From assembly GCA_035460505.1 (NCBI GenBank), contig DATHWP010000007.1:1-64000 (forward strand): a stretch of 64,000 nucleotides of DNA, written 5' to 3'. The translations under genes and the position numbers were made by a program. Of the stretch, positions 1 to 8,295 are shown piece by piece (the first letter of the stretch is position 1; every line of letters begins with the position of its first letter). The notes under the pieces were generated by a model. The model searched no databases, had not been told where the DNA came from, and saw nothing but the letters and a program-made list of their open reading frames with translations. Source of the stretch: Methyloradius sp035460505 (GTDB taxonomy: Bacteria; Pseudomonadota; Gammaproteobacteria; Burkholderiales; Methylophilaceae).

Positions 1-921
1 GTCGCGTCATTACTGGTCGCCAACACGCTGGTATTCCGTATCGAAGGTGTTGGCCGCGTGATGCAGGTATTCGCCGATGCCCGTTCTTCCGCTGCCCGTA
101 TTTGGGAACTTCTGGATGAAGAACCCAAAATATTCTCAGGCGAAAAGACCATTGCGGAAGGTGCTTTGGGGTTACGTTTAAGCAAAGTCTCAGTCAAAAC
201 GCCTGGCAGTGATAACACTATTTTGCAGGATTGTGATTTTGAAGTATCACCGGGTGAAGTGGTCGCTATCGTCGGCACCACAGGCTCAGGCAAAAGCACG
301 CTGGCTGGCTTGTTGCCACGCCTATTAGATGTAGATGGCGGCAAAGTGCTGATAGGATCGGCTTGGGCTGGCTGGCAAAACCTGAAGGACTTGAAACTCG
401 ATTCCCTACGGAAAAAAGTGCATGTCGTGCCACAAGAGACGTTTTTATTCTCAGACACGCTAGAGGCCAACCTTAAACTCGCCCAACCCAATGCATCTCA
501 CGAAGATTTGCTTGAGGCCATCGAGCTTGCCTCCGCAAGTGAAGTACTAGAAAAAATTTCGGACGGGCTACAAACCAAAATCGGTGACCGCGGCATTACT
601 TTATCTGGTGGTCAACGCCAGCGTATCAGCCTTGCACGCGCCTTTCTGGCCAAACCTTCCATTCTGGTACTGGATGATGCCACCAGCGCGCTGGATGCGA
701 TTACCGAGCGCCGCGTACTTGAAAATATACGCAAATTGCGCAGCACCGCTGGGCAACAAATCACTGTCGTGCTGATTGCCAGCAAGCTTTCCACGATTCT
801 TCTGGCAGACCGCGTCGCCATGCTACATCAAGGCAAGATTGTCGCAGAAGGCACGCATGACAACTTAGTGGCAAATAACGCGGAATACCGCGACTTGGTA
901 GGAGTAGAGAATGGCAAATAG
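1..921 (+). CDS. ABC exporter subunit A (5' end missing), degenerate-site half
   Basis: The reading frame is open from base 1, so the gene starts outside the window; 306 residues are visible. They cover the end of the transmembrane domain and a full nucleotide-binding domain: Walker A GTTGSGKS near visible residue 92, signature LSGGQRQR near 201, Walker B ILVLDDATSALD near 221. Two catalytic positions are non-standard: the Walker B glutamate is Asp (LDD instead of LDE), and the H-loop histidine is replaced (IASKLSTI instead of IAHRLSTI). The stop overlaps the next ABC gene by 11 bases, so the two are translationally coupled and probably form a heterodimeric inner-membrane exporter. The substrate cannot be read from sequence. 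Confidence 0.93.
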   Translation, partial: VASLLVANTLVFRIEGVGRVMQVFADARSSAARIWELLDEEPKIFSGEKTIAEGALGLRLSKVSVKTPGSDNTILQDCDFEVSPGEVVAIVGTTGSGKSTLAGLLPRLLDVDGGKVLIGSAWAGWQNLKDLKLDSLRKKVHVVPQETFLFSDTLEANLKLAQPNASHEDLLEAIELASASEVLEKISDGLQTKIGDRGITLSGGQRQRISLARAFLAKPSILVLDDATSALDAITERRVLENIRKLRSTAGQQITVVLIASKLSTILLADRVAMLHQGKIVAEGTHDNLVANNAEYRDLVGVENGK

Positions 922-2755
922 TTTTCGTGGTGATAGTGCACTCAATGATATTGAGCTGGAACAAATGCTGGCCAAAAAGAAGCTGGATCGCAACATGTTC
1001 GGCCGCTTATTACCTTTACTGAAACAGGTAAAAGGCAGAATCGCCGCAGTGATTCTGCTCGAGGCATTACTGGTTGGGGTGATATTCATCCGCCCCTGGT
1101 TTTTACGCGAAGTGATTGACCATGGCTTCATTCAAACAGCGCAAGGCATTCTACTCAATACGCATTTGCTGACCTGGATGGCGATTGGAATGGGGATTAC
1201 CTGGGTCATTCGATTTGGCGTATCTGGCTTATCGCAGTATTTATCAGGCTCTGCAGCCATCGCCATATTGAACAACTTACGCATCAAAGTATTCACCCAT
1301 ATACAGGCATTAAGCGTGCGTTATTTTGACCAGACCAAGGCGGGCCGCATTATTTCGCGTGCCGACCGCGATATTGATACACTCGAGCCTTTATTGATTC
1401 AAGGGCCGCCTGAGTTGCTTTCAGCGGTTTTGCGTTTCGTGGTCGCCAGCTTTGCTTTATGGTGGATTTCGCCCAAGCTGTTATATGCGATGCTGACCAT
1501 CGTGCCATTTCTAGTGGTTGGTACGTGGCTGTTCAAACGCATCTCGCAGAAAAACTGGGCAAAAGTAGCAGAAGCACGCGCGAGATTTACTGCACACTTA
1601 GTTGAAACAGTGTCTGGCGTGCGCATGATCAAACAGAGCGTGAGTGAGGATAAAAACGCTGATCATTACCGTTCATTAATCTGGGACTTCAACCGCACCC
1701 TGATTCGCGGCAATATCTATGCGAGCTGGTTTTTACCACTGACACAAGTGCTGAGCGCAGCGGGCATGGCACTGCTATTGCTCTCTGGCGGCATAGGTAT
1801 TGCCGAGCATGAAATGACGGTGGGTCAGTTAGCGCAGAGCCTGTTTTACGTGCAGCTATTTCTTGGCCCACTACAGGAGCTGAACGAACTGTTTGAGCGC
1901 TATTCTTCTGGCGCATCTTCTGCACAACGTATCTTCCTGTTACTTGATACAGAGCCAGAAATTAACGACCCAGAACTCCCCATTCAATCAGCGCAACGCA
2001 AAGGTGAAGTCGAGTTCTCCAATGTGGTGTTCAGCTACGATAAACAGGCCAGAAAACCTGTGATTGATAACCTCAGCCTACATATCCCCGCTGGCCAAGT
2101 ACTGGCAATTGTAGGGCCGACAGGTCATGGCAAAAGTACCTTGGTGCAGCTATTAACGCGTTTCTATGATGTGGACTCTGGTCACGTGAAAGTTGATCAG
2201 CAAGATGTGCGTGAATATAGCCAGCAAGACCTGCGGCGCAAGGTCGGCGTGGTATTGCAGGATAATGTTTTGTTCTCAGGCTCTGTATTGCACAACCTGA
2301 GAATGGCTGCGCCGCAGGCATCGGATGAAGCATTGATCTCCGCCGCTAGAGAACTAGGCGCAGATGAAGTTTTGGAGCGTCTGCCTGCCGGCTATTACAC
2401 TGAAGTTGGACCTTTGGGCGCATTTTTAAGTCATGGTCAGCGCCAACTGGTTTGCTTGGTACGTGCCTACCTTGCCAACCCTTCTGTATTGGTGCTGGAT
2501 GAAGCCACATCTGCCGTTGATATCCATACAGAGCGGCGCATACAAAACGCTTTCAGGCGTTTATGTGAAGGCCGCACAGCCATTATCATCGCGCATAGAT
2601 TAGCCACTATCCGCGATGCTGATCGCATCGCGGTCATCTGGAATGGCGAAGTTACCGAGCTTGGCAATCATCAAGCTTTGATTCGCCAAGGCGGTCATTA
2701 TTCAGCCTTATACAAGGCTTACGAAGAAGCTTCAGTGGCCGAATTAGCCGCCTAG
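911..2755 (+). CDS. ABC exporter subunit B (fused TMD-NBD), heterodimer partner
   Basis: This 614-residue protein is a full half-transporter: six-helix membrane domain over about residues 40-330, then an ATPase domain. Walker A is GPTGHGKS near residue 402, Walker B VLVLDEATSAVD near 525 with the catalytic Glu, and the H-loop IIIAHRL near 559 is intact. The ABC signature is altered to LSHGQRQL near 506. In the nucleotide-sandwich dimer this altered signature faces the Walker motifs of the upstream subunit, which themselves lack the catalytic Glu and His. The pair therefore has one degenerate and one consensus ATP site, as known for heterodimeric exporters such as TM287/288 and BmrCD. Lipid or drug export is possible but unproven. 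Confidence 0.94.
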   Translation: MANSFRGDSALNDIELEQMLAKKKLDRNMFGRLLPLLKQVKGRIAAVILLEALLVGVIFIRPWFLREVIDHGFIQTAQGILLNTHLLTWMAIGMGITWVIRFGVSGLSQYLSGSAAIAILNNLRIKVFTHIQALSVRYFDQTKAGRIISRADRDIDTLEPLLIQGPPELLSAVLRFVVASFALWWISPKLLYAMLTIVPFLVVGTWLFKRISQKNWAKVAEARARFTAHLVETVSGVRMIKQSVSEDKNADHYRSLIWDFNRTLIRGNIYASWFLPLTQVLSAAGMALLLLSGGIGIAEHEMTVGQLAQSLFYVQLFLGPLQELNELFERYSSGASSAQRIFLLLDTEPEINDPELPIQSAQRKGEVEFSNVVFSYDKQARKPVIDNLSLHIPAGQVLAIVGPTGHGKSTLVQLLTRFYDVDSGHVKVDQQDVREYSQQDLRRKVGVVLQDNVLFSGSVLHNLRMAAPQASDEALISAARELGADEVLERLPAGYYTEVGPLGAFLSHGQRQLVCLVRAYLANPSVLVLDEATSAVDIHTERRIQNAFRRLCEGRTAIIIAHRLATIRDADRIAVIWNGEVTELGNHQALIRQGGHYSALYKAYEEASVAELAA

Positions 2756-2767
2756 TCCTCAGCGTAT

Positions 2768-2816
2768 TGCTGGCATGGCAACAGCTAATCTAAAAATAGA
2801 TGTTGCCATGCCAGCA
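2768..2816. repeat. Perfect 16-bp inverted repeat; two candidate activator sites
   Basis: TGCTGGCATGGCAACA at 2768-2783 is the exact reverse complement of TGTTGCCATGCCAGCA at 2801-2816, with a 17-base spacer. It lies 13 bases after the ABC exporter stop, but no T-tract follows, so a Rho-independent terminator is not the best reading. Each arm contains a full GCAACA or TGTTGC half of the TGTTGC-N4-GCAACA motif that recurs upstream of the other sigma-54 promoters here. The proximal arm ends 94 bases before the -24 element at 2910. I read it as a paired enhancer-binding-protein site, possibly also acting as a transcript-end hairpin. Confidence 0.6.
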
Positions 2817-2909
2817 CTAACATCGGCACTGCCAATTCACTGCAATCTTTTAATTGAATAAGCTATTGAATAAAAAGAAATAAATAATTTATTTGTATGC
2901 AAGCAAGAC

Positions 2910-2924
2910 TGGCATAGAAGATGC
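2910..2924 (+). promoter_or_regulatory. Sigma-54 (-24/-12) promoter for desulfinase-like gene 1
   Basis: TGGCATAGAAGATGC has the invariant GG-N10-GC spacing; the -12 element is ATGC rather than TTGC, a single deviation. It lies 75 bases before the chosen start at 2999, and the ATG at 2921 falls inside it, which argues against the longer reading frame. Confidence 0.7.
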
Positions 2925-2998
2925 CAATACCTAAATACGAGGATATTGCGCAACCCATACTTGCCAGTAAATCGCTTAACTATTACAAGGAAAATCAC

Positions 2999-4030
2999 AT
3001 GTCTGAAAAAACAAAAGTCGATACCATCTGGTACACACGCTGCCCAGTGCCAACTCCACTAGGCCTGGCCGCTCGTGAAGGCTGGATCAATAAAGAATTT
3101 GCGGCTGATGGCATTACCATCAATACCCTGCAAGATACGCAAGACCCTGATATTCGTGAATCCCACTACGATCATCGCTTGCCACATTCATTTCGCCAAG
3201 GCGGTAATGTGCCTGCAATCTGGGCGCGTGCAAATGGCACAGATACCCGTGTCATCGGCCTGAACTGGGTAAATGAAGCACAATTGATTCTTGCCTTGCC
3301 TTCTTCAGGCATTTCACGTCCAGAAGATTTAAAAGGTAAAAAGATCGCGCTACCACGCAATGCCATCAGCATTGATCACCAACGCGCCAGTGCATTACGC
3401 GGCATTATCGTGACACTAGAAACAGCTGGCCTAACCGATAAAGATGTTGAAATCATCGATTTTGATACCCCTGTAAGACCTACCGGCCGTGGCTGGGCAC
3501 TGACAGACCGCGTTGATTACGAAACCGAATTCAACGCACTGAATAGCGGTGCCGTAGATGCGATCTTTGTTAAAGGCGCACGTGGCTATGCAGCTGCCGT
3601 GCATCATGGCGCTACGATTGTGTATGACGTACGCAACCATCCAGACCCTAAAGTGCGTGCTAACAACGGCGCACCACGTCCAATCACAGTGGATGGCGCA
3701 TTACTGCGTGAAAGACCTGACTTGGTAGTACGCTTCTTACGCCAAGTGCTTTCAGTAGGCGATTGGGCTGCCAGCCATGAAGCTGAAACCGTTGCTTATA
3801 TTGCCCGAGAATCAGGCTCTAGCGACGAATGGGTACGTAAAGCTTATGGCAACGACATTCACCTGCATCAAGGCACTGATCTGAATCCTGAGTCTATCGC
3901 CGCTTTATCAGGCTATAAGGATTTTCTATTGCAATGGGGCTTCATCAAGGCAGATTTTGATGTAAATGCCTGGATAGATCCTAATCCGCTCAGGGAGGTA
4001 TTGCAGTCATTGGAAAAGCAAGCCGCTTAA
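2999..4030 (+). CDS. DszB-family desulfinase-like protein 1 (Cys-His-Arg retained)
   Basis: This 343-residue protein has the periplasmic-binding-protein-like fold of the DszB (2'-hydroxybiphenyl-2-sulfinate desulfinase) / SsuA-like family but no signal peptide, so it should be cytoplasmic. The start at 2999 has AAGGA upstream; an earlier in-frame ATG at 2921 lies within the sigma-54 promoter. DszB uses Cys27, His60 and Arg70. Here Cys15 (YTRCPVPTPLG), His56 (SHYDH) and Arg66 (FRQGGN) align with these, with the same 10-residue His-to-Arg spacing. A C-S bond cleaving role on an organic sulfinate is plausible; a cytoplasmic solute-binding sensor is the alternative. It is a single-gene unit closed by a terminator, with paralogues at 7190 and 14339. 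Confidence 0.75.
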   Translation: MSEKTKVDTIWYTRCPVPTPLGLAAREGWINKEFAADGITINTLQDTQDPDIRESHYDHRLPHSFRQGGNVPAIWARANGTDTRVIGLNWVNEAQLILALPSSGISRPEDLKGKKIALPRNAISIDHQRASALRGIIVTLETAGLTDKDVEIIDFDTPVRPTGRGWALTDRVDYETEFNALNSGAVDAIFVKGARGYAAAVHHGATIVYDVRNHPDPKVRANNGAPRPITVDGALLRERPDLVVRFLRQVLSVGDWAASHEAETVAYIARESGSSDEWVRKAYGNDIHLHQGTDLNPESIAALSGYKDFLLQWGFIKADFDVNAWIDPNPLREVLQSLEKQAA

Positions 4031-4045
4031 GCATAAACGGACTGT

Positions 4046-4083
4046 AAAAAAGCAGGGGCTACCTAGTAGCTCCTGCTTTTTAT
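4046..4083 (+). terminator. Rho-independent terminator after desulfinase-like gene 1
   Basis: AAAAAGCAGG and GGCTAC pair with GTAGC and CCTGCTTTTT around a CTA loop, giving a long stem followed by a T-run. It begins 15 bases after the stop. Confidence 0.88.
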
Positions 4084-4138
4084 TTGACGCGAAAGTAGTA
4101 ATAAGTTGTCCATCAACACTCTGCTATCTGGCACAAAG

Positions 4139-4154
4139 TGTTGTTGCTGCAACA
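4139..4154. promoter_or_regulatory. Candidate upstream activator site (TGTTGC-N4-GCAACA type)
   Basis: TGTTGTTGCTGCAACA matches the recurring dyad at 11 of 12 arm positions and ends 94 bases before the -24 element at 4249. A second, weaker dyad, ATCAACA (4159-4165) with TGTTGAT (4173-4179), follows it directly. This matches the paired sites seen before the other sigma-54 promoters here. Confidence 0.6.
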
Positions 4155-4248
4155 TCGCATCAACATTTGATGTGTTGATATCTGACTTATCCTGTTAAAT
4201 ATACCACTGTAAATTAATTAGTCATTGATTATAAAAGATATTATTTAA

Positions 4249-4263
4249 TGGCATTGTTTTTGC
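4249..4263 (+). promoter_or_regulatory. Sigma-54 promoter of the FMN reductase gene
   Basis: TGGCATTGTTTTTGC matches the TGGCAY-N5-TTGC consensus exactly, with the invariant GG-N10-GC spacing. It is 51 bases upstream of the ATG at 4314. Confidence 0.85.
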
Positions 4264-4313
4264 AAGTATGACCCCATCTATCTTTTATAACTAATTTGAA
4301 CAAGGCTTAATGT

Positions 4314-4865
4314 ATGGCAAAAATAGTCGGAATTTCGGGGAGCATTACCCAACCATCACGCACCAAGAATCTGGTGGAGGTGATTGTGAACAAGGCCTCA
4401 CAAAAGCTGCATGCGCATGCTGAGGTGATTGATATTGCACAGATCGCAACGGTACTGGGCAGCACAGTTTCTTATAACCAGTTTCCAGATGCTTTGGCGG
4501 CTGAGTATAAAAAGCTGGATGAAGCAGATTTGATTGTGATTGCAAGCCCGGTCTATAAGGCTTCTTACACAGGCTTGCTCAAGCATTTCTTTGATTTACT
4601 GGATCCTAAGCGCTTGGCAGGGAAGGTGGCGATTCTGGCGGCTACTGGGGGTAGTGACCAGCATGCGCTAGTGTTGGATTACCAGTTGCGCACACTAGCC
4701 AGCTTTTTTGGTGTGTACACCGTGCCTACGGCGATTTATGCCAAAGATACCGAGTTTGTAAATTACGAGTTAACGAGCGATGCCATCAAGCAGCGGATTG
4801 ATGTTGCGGTAGATCAGGCAGTGTTTCTCTTGCAACAGGAGAATCTGCAGGCGCTCGTTGCTTAG
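4314..4865 (+). CDS. NAD(P)H-dependent FMN reductase, SsuE/MsuE type
   Basis: This 183-residue flavodoxin-like protein starts with MAKIVGISGS, the phosphate-binding loop of the family, and contains ASPVYKASYTGLLKHFFDLL near residues 79-98 and the ATGGSDQHALVLDYQLR segment near 119-135. These are hallmarks of the SsuE/MsuE NAD(P)H:FMN reductases that feed FMNH2 to two-component sulfonate monooxygenases. It is a monocistronic gene with its own sigma-54 promoter and terminator, inside the organosulfur cluster. No FMNH2-dependent monooxygenase lies in this window, so its partner must be encoded elsewhere. Confidence 0.88.
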   Translation: MAKIVGISGSITQPSRTKNLVEVIVNKASQKLHAHAEVIDIAQIATVLGSTVSYNQFPDALAAEYKKLDEADLIVIASPVYKASYTGLLKHFFDLLDPKRLAGKVAILAATGGSDQHALVLDYQLRTLASFFGVYTVPTAIYAKDTEFVNYELTSDAIKQRIDVAVDQAVFLLQQENLQALVA

Positions 4866-4899
4866 AAACTGCAGTTTTATAGGCGTCATTTATAAATGA

Positions 4900-4931
4900 A
4901 ACAGGGCCGAAATTATCGGCCCTGTTTTTTT
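4900..4931 (+). terminator. Rho-independent terminator after the FMN reductase
   Basis: AACAGGGCCGA pairs with TCGGCCCTGTT around an AATTA loop, followed by a run of seven Ts. It lies between the convergent reductase and regulator genes and may work in both directions. Confidence 0.92.
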
Positions 4932-4950
4932 ATCGCTTAGAAGTTATAGA

Positions 4951-6150
4951 TTAGGCGATTAGCCCAAGTTCTTTCAGCCGCGCTCGTAAAATATTGCGGC
5001 TGATACCCAACAGCTTGGCCGTATGTACCTGGTTTTTGTTAGAAAACTCATAGGCCTTGGCGACGGTAATGCCGTTAATCAAGTCATAGAGATTTTCAGG
5101 TGCTTTTTCAAATAGCTCGTTGAGCGTTCTCTCCAGCGCATCTGTGCCACTATCGCCTGAGTAAGATCCGGCTGTGTAGCCTACAGATTGAAGCTCGGGT
5201 TTCAGGTAGCCTTGATCTTTCTGGTCCAGGCTATGCGCATGAATAGCTGGCAGATTCAGGTCTTTAGGCTGTAACGATGACGAAGTGGAGACCAGTAAAG
5301 CACGATGAATAACATTCTCTAACTCACGAATATTGCCAGGCCAGGGATAATCAAGCATGAGCCTTATGGTTTCTGGCGCTAGTTGTGGAGTGGCGGTCTG
5401 GAGGCGATTTTTATACACATTCAGAAAATGCTCAACCAGTGGCAATATGTCGCCACGGCGCTCACGCAAAGGTGGCAGGTCGATTGGTACTACCTTGATG
5501 CGGTAATACAAATCTTCGCGGAAGCGACCAGCGCGCACGGCTTCTTCCAAGTTCACATTGGTGGCAGCAATCAGGCGTACATCAATCGGCGTGGGCTTGC
5601 GTGAGCCTACTCGTACCACTTCACGTTCCTGCAATACACGTAGCAGCTTGACCTGTGTCGATTGCGGCAAGTCGCCGATTTCGTCCAAGAACAGGGTGCC
5701 GCCATTAGCGGTTTCGAACCAGCCTATCTTGGATGTATTGGCGCCAGTAAAAGCACCACGCTCATAACCAAACAGCTCGCTTTCAACAAGCGTCTCGGAG
5801 AATGCGCCGCAATTGATGGCCTGGAATGGACCGTTCTTGCGGTTGCTCAAGGCATGGATATGTCGTGCAATCAGCTCCTTGCCAGTCCCTGTTTCCCCGA
5901 TGATTAGTGCGGTCGCGTTACTGGCAGCAATTTTTTCGATCAGGCTCAGCAGGCTTTGCGACTTGGGGTCGCTGAATACCAGTGCGCTGGCGCGGATGGA
6001 TAAACTGACTGCCGAGGGATTGGGATGGGTGATGACGTGGTCAGCAGTTTCCACTGCCCGTTCAACGTTATCTCGGCGATGTTCCAAGCTTGGGCTGCTA
6101 GCTGGCCGATCCCTGTTTGGTAGATCATAGTGCCATGGTTGTGTGCGCAT
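4951..6150 (-). CDS. SfnR-like sigma-54-dependent enhancer-binding protein
   Basis: This 399-residue protein has a short N-terminal segment of about 55 residues, a central AAA+ domain and a C-terminal Fis-type helix-turn-helix (about residues 360-395). The AAA+ domain has Walker A GETGTGKE, the sigma-54 contact loop GAFTGA, and Walker B GGTLFLDEIGDL. No receiver, PAS, GAF or V4R sensor domain is visible, as in SfnR, the activator of dimethylsulfone use in Pseudomonas. It is therefore probably controlled through its own expression rather than by a ligand. It lies among four sigma-54 promoters that share an upstream dyad and is the obvious candidate to bind it. The gene is divergent from the 6458 operon. 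Confidence 0.88.
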   Translation of the reverse strand: MRTQPWHYDLPNRDRPASSPSLEHRRDNVERAVETADHVITHPNPSAVSLSIRASALVFSDPKSQSLLSLIEKIAASNATALIIGETGTGKELIARHIHALSNRKNGPFQAINCGAFSETLVESELFGYERGAFTGANTSKIGWFETANGGTLFLDEIGDLPQSTQVKLLRVLQEREVVRVGSRKPTPIDVRLIAATNVNLEEAVRAGRFREDLYYRIKVVPIDLPPLRERRGDILPLVEHFLNVYKNRLQTATPQLAPETIRLMLDYPWPGNIRELENVIHRALLVSTSSSLQPKDLNLPAIHAHSLDQKDQGYLKPELQSVGYTAGSYSGDSGTDALERTLNELFEKAPENLYDLINGITVAKAYEFSNKNQVHTAKLLGISRNILRARLKELGLIA

Positions 6151-6271
6151 TTTGTGCTCACTCTCTAACTAATGAATGGCGTGAATATACTTAATAGTTA
6201 TTAAAATGTATATGAATAATAAATAATATCAATATAATAAAAAAGAATTAAGGTCTAATTCGACTCTAAAG

Positions 6272-6287
6272 TGTTTGCCAAGCAACA
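6272..6287. promoter_or_regulatory. Candidate upstream activator site before the aldolase operon
   Basis: TGTTTGCCAAGCAACA carries a perfect right arm (GCAACA) and a 4-of-6 left arm of the TGTTGC-N4-GCAACA dyad. It ends 107 bases before the -24 element at 6395, a spacing like that at 9460. Confidence 0.5.
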
Positions 6288-6394
6288 GCTACTGTTCTAT
6301 CCAAGTCAATTGTTGAAATCAGCACATCTATAATTTTCATATTTATCATTAATTAAATTAATAATATCAATTGCTTATATTTTTAATTGGGCAT

Positions 6395-6409
6395 TGGCAC
6401 AGCTATTGC
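6395..6409 (+). promoter_or_regulatory. Sigma-54 promoter of the aldolase-desulfinase-SBP operon
   Basis: TGGCACAGCTATTGC is an exact match to the consensus, with GG-N10-GC spacing, 49 bases before the start at 6458. Confidence 0.9.
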
Positions 6410-6457
6410 GCTTATGTTGCCGTGAGTTGTATTTAACGTTCAATAAAGGATATGAAA

Positions 6458-7177
6458 ATGAGTGTAGTAGCCATAGAAACAAAAACTGATCTGGATACCT
6501 TTGTCGCCAAGGTGCTTATAGAAGCGCAACTGGCGTTTGATGTATTCCGCGAAACTGGCACCATCACCGCTAATGGAACGGTTGGCTTTGTTGAGCGTGT
6601 ACCAGGCGAAGACAAGATTGTCATCGTCAATGATCCAGGCCCGTTCAATCGCGGCAAAAAGCTGGAAGCAACAGTGGCTGGTTTTGATGGCACAGTCTAT
6701 CAAGGCAAGGCGGGTGGTGTGGGCCGCTATACCAAGATATTCCAACAGCACCCTGACATCACTACCGTATCGCATGTGCACTCACCGTACCTTGGTGCTT
6801 GGGCACAAACCCATCGCACATTCCCAATCCGCTATGTGCCAGTGCAGCGCTTCAAGCTGATTCGTGAATTGCCTGTCTATATCGATCGTCGTCAGCAAGA
6901 AGTTGATTACATTCTTGACCAGATCAAGCTTAACCCGCATACCCCAGCCATTCTCGAAGCCAATGGCGGTTCTACCGTTTGGGGCAAGGAAGGTCTGCGC
7001 AAAACAGCTGAATTCATCCTGTTACTGGAGGAGGGCGCACAGATTCAATTGCTGGCTGAGTCTCTCGGTGGTTCACGTGATTACGGCCCTGGCGTATTGG
7101 CACAGCAATGGAAGATGGCCAAGATATTCGAGCAAGCCAAGACCGAAGGTTTGGTGCCTGTGACGGATCTGGCATAA
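6458..7177 (+). CDS. Class II aldolase/adducin-family protein
   Basis: This 239-residue protein has the class II aldolase/adducin fold, with the zinc-ligand motif SHVHSPYLGAW near residue 106 and an active-site region around GTITANGTVGF near residue 33. Members split or epimerise sugar-phosphate-like substrates with a divalent metal. The start at 6458 is chosen because AAAGGA lies 7 bases upstream; the ATG at 6452 is only one base from it. It is the first gene of a sigma-54 operon with a desulfinase-like protein and a solute-binding protein, so processing of a carbon fragment from an organosulfur compound is a reasonable guess. The substrate is unknown. Confidence 0.82.
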   Translation: MSVVAIETKTDLDTFVAKVLIEAQLAFDVFRETGTITANGTVGFVERVPGEDKIVIVNDPGPFNRGKKLEATVAGFDGTVYQGKAGGVGRYTKIFQQHPDITTVSHVHSPYLGAWAQTHRTFPIRYVPVQRFKLIRELPVYIDRRQQEVDYILDQIKLNPHTPAILEANGGSTVWGKEGLRKTAEFILLLEEGAQIQLLAESLGGSRDYGPGVLAQQWKMAKIFEQAKTEGLVPVTDLA

Positions 7178-7189
7178 GAGAATATATCT

Positions 7190-8239
7190 ATGAGCACACA
7201 GAATATTGACCAGATATGGTTCACCCGTTGCCCAGTCCCTACCGCTACTGGCCTTGCTTACAAGCTGGGCTGGCTAGATGAGGAATTTGCGCCGGATGGT
7301 ATCAAGGTTTCTACCTTGCAGGATGCCCCACGTGAGTTACAACGCCATCACTATGACCACCAGTTGCCAACTTTAATTCGTGAAGGCGGTAACCTCTTAG
7401 CTTTGGCGGCGCGGGCACAAGGAGCCGCTACCAAATTAATTGGCCTGACATGGATAGAAGAATGGCAAGCCATATTGGTCAGGCCTGATTCTGGTATCAC
7501 CAAGCCTGAACATTTGCGTGGCAAGCGCTTGGCTCTGCCAGCCTTCATTGACCATCCAATTAAGGATCATATCCGTGGTAGCAGTATTGCTCGTGGCATG
7601 AGCTTACATGGTTATAAGGGTGCTTTGTCCATCGCGGGTTTGACTCTGGATGATGTCAAGCTGGTAGAAGTGGCTTCTGGCTGGGGCAACACAGGTAACC
7701 GCGGTGAACGTCTTGGGGACCTTTGGTCTGGCTTGCAGGATTTGATTGATGGAAATGTCGATGCTGTCTATGTCAAAGGCGCTTCAGCCGTTGATGCTGC
7801 CAAGCGCGTAGGTGCTGTCGTAGGCATCAATCTGGATAGCTATGCTGACCTTAAGACACGTGTGAATAACGGTACGCCTAGACCAATCACTGTGCATGAA
7901 GATTTTTTGGAAAACCATGGCGATCTGGTTGCACGTTTTCTCTACCAAACCCTGCGTGCCGCTGATTGGGCCAAGACCAATATCAACGGCGTTCGCGATA
8001 TTCTCAAAAGCGAAACGCGTTCCGGCAGTGACGGCGTAGAGACAGCTTATGGCGATGACTTTCATCTGTCGCTAGAACCTTCGCTCTCTGCAGAACGTAT
8101 TGAGTTATTTCGCCAGCAGAAAGATTTCATGTTGGTGCATGGCTTATTGGATCGCGATATTGATGTTGATGCCTGGGTGGATTTCCGCCCACTGGCTGAG
8201 GCCGAGAAATGGCTGCACGAAAAGGCCAAGGCCGCTTAA
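7190..8239 (+). CDS. DszB-family desulfinase-like protein 2 (Cys-His-Arg retained)
   Basis: This 349-residue cytoplasmic protein is a paralogue of the one at 2999. The catalytic-type residues are Cys14 (FTRCPVPTATG), His54 (HHYDH) and Arg64 (LIREGGN), which align with DszB Cys27, His60 and Arg70 and keep the 10-residue His-to-Arg spacing. No signal peptide is present, although the family fold is that of SsuA-type binding proteins. It follows the aldolase after 12 bases and precedes the secreted binding protein in one operon. Desulfination, or cleavage of another C-S bond, is inferred from the triad only. A solute-binding role is the alternative. Confidence 0.75.
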   Translation: MSTQNIDQIWFTRCPVPTATGLAYKLGWLDEEFAPDGIKVSTLQDAPRELQRHHYDHQLPTLIREGGNLLALAARAQGAATKLIGLTWIEEWQAILVRPDSGITKPEHLRGKRLALPAFIDHPIKDHIRGSSIARGMSLHGYKGALSIAGLTLDDVKLVEVASGWGNTGNRGERLGDLWSGLQDLIDGNVDAVYVKGASAVDAAKRVGAVVGINLDSYADLKTRVNNGTPRPITVHEDFLENHGDLVARFLYQTLRAADWAKTNINGVRDILKSETRSGSDGVETAYGDDFHLSLEPSLSAERIELFRQQKDFMLVHGLLDRDIDVDAWVDFRPLAEAEKWLHEKAKAA

Positions 8240-8295
8240 AGCTTTATATGGACGGCTATATTAGCCATCTGTACCTGAAATTATTTGGAGTTGTC

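Larger units (their letters stand above)
6151..6457. promoter_or_regulatory. Divergent control region between regulator and aldolase operon
   Basis: This is a 307-base AT-rich gap. It contains the dyad at 6272-6287, a weaker half-match TGTTGAAATCAGCACA at 6311-6326, and the sigma-54 promoter at 6395-6409. An enhancer site here could also affect the regulator's own transcription. I could not identify a clear sigma-70 promoter for the regulator. Confidence 0.6.

Noticed and set aside
2768..2816. Rho-independent terminator for the ABC exporter operon
   Set aside because: The stem is strong, but no T-tract follows and both arms match the regulatory dyad better.
2921..2998. Longer N-terminus for the first DszB-like protein
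   Set aside because: The ATG at 2921 lies inside the -12 part of the sigma-54 promoter, and the paralogues start at the equivalent of 2999, which has its own AAGGA.
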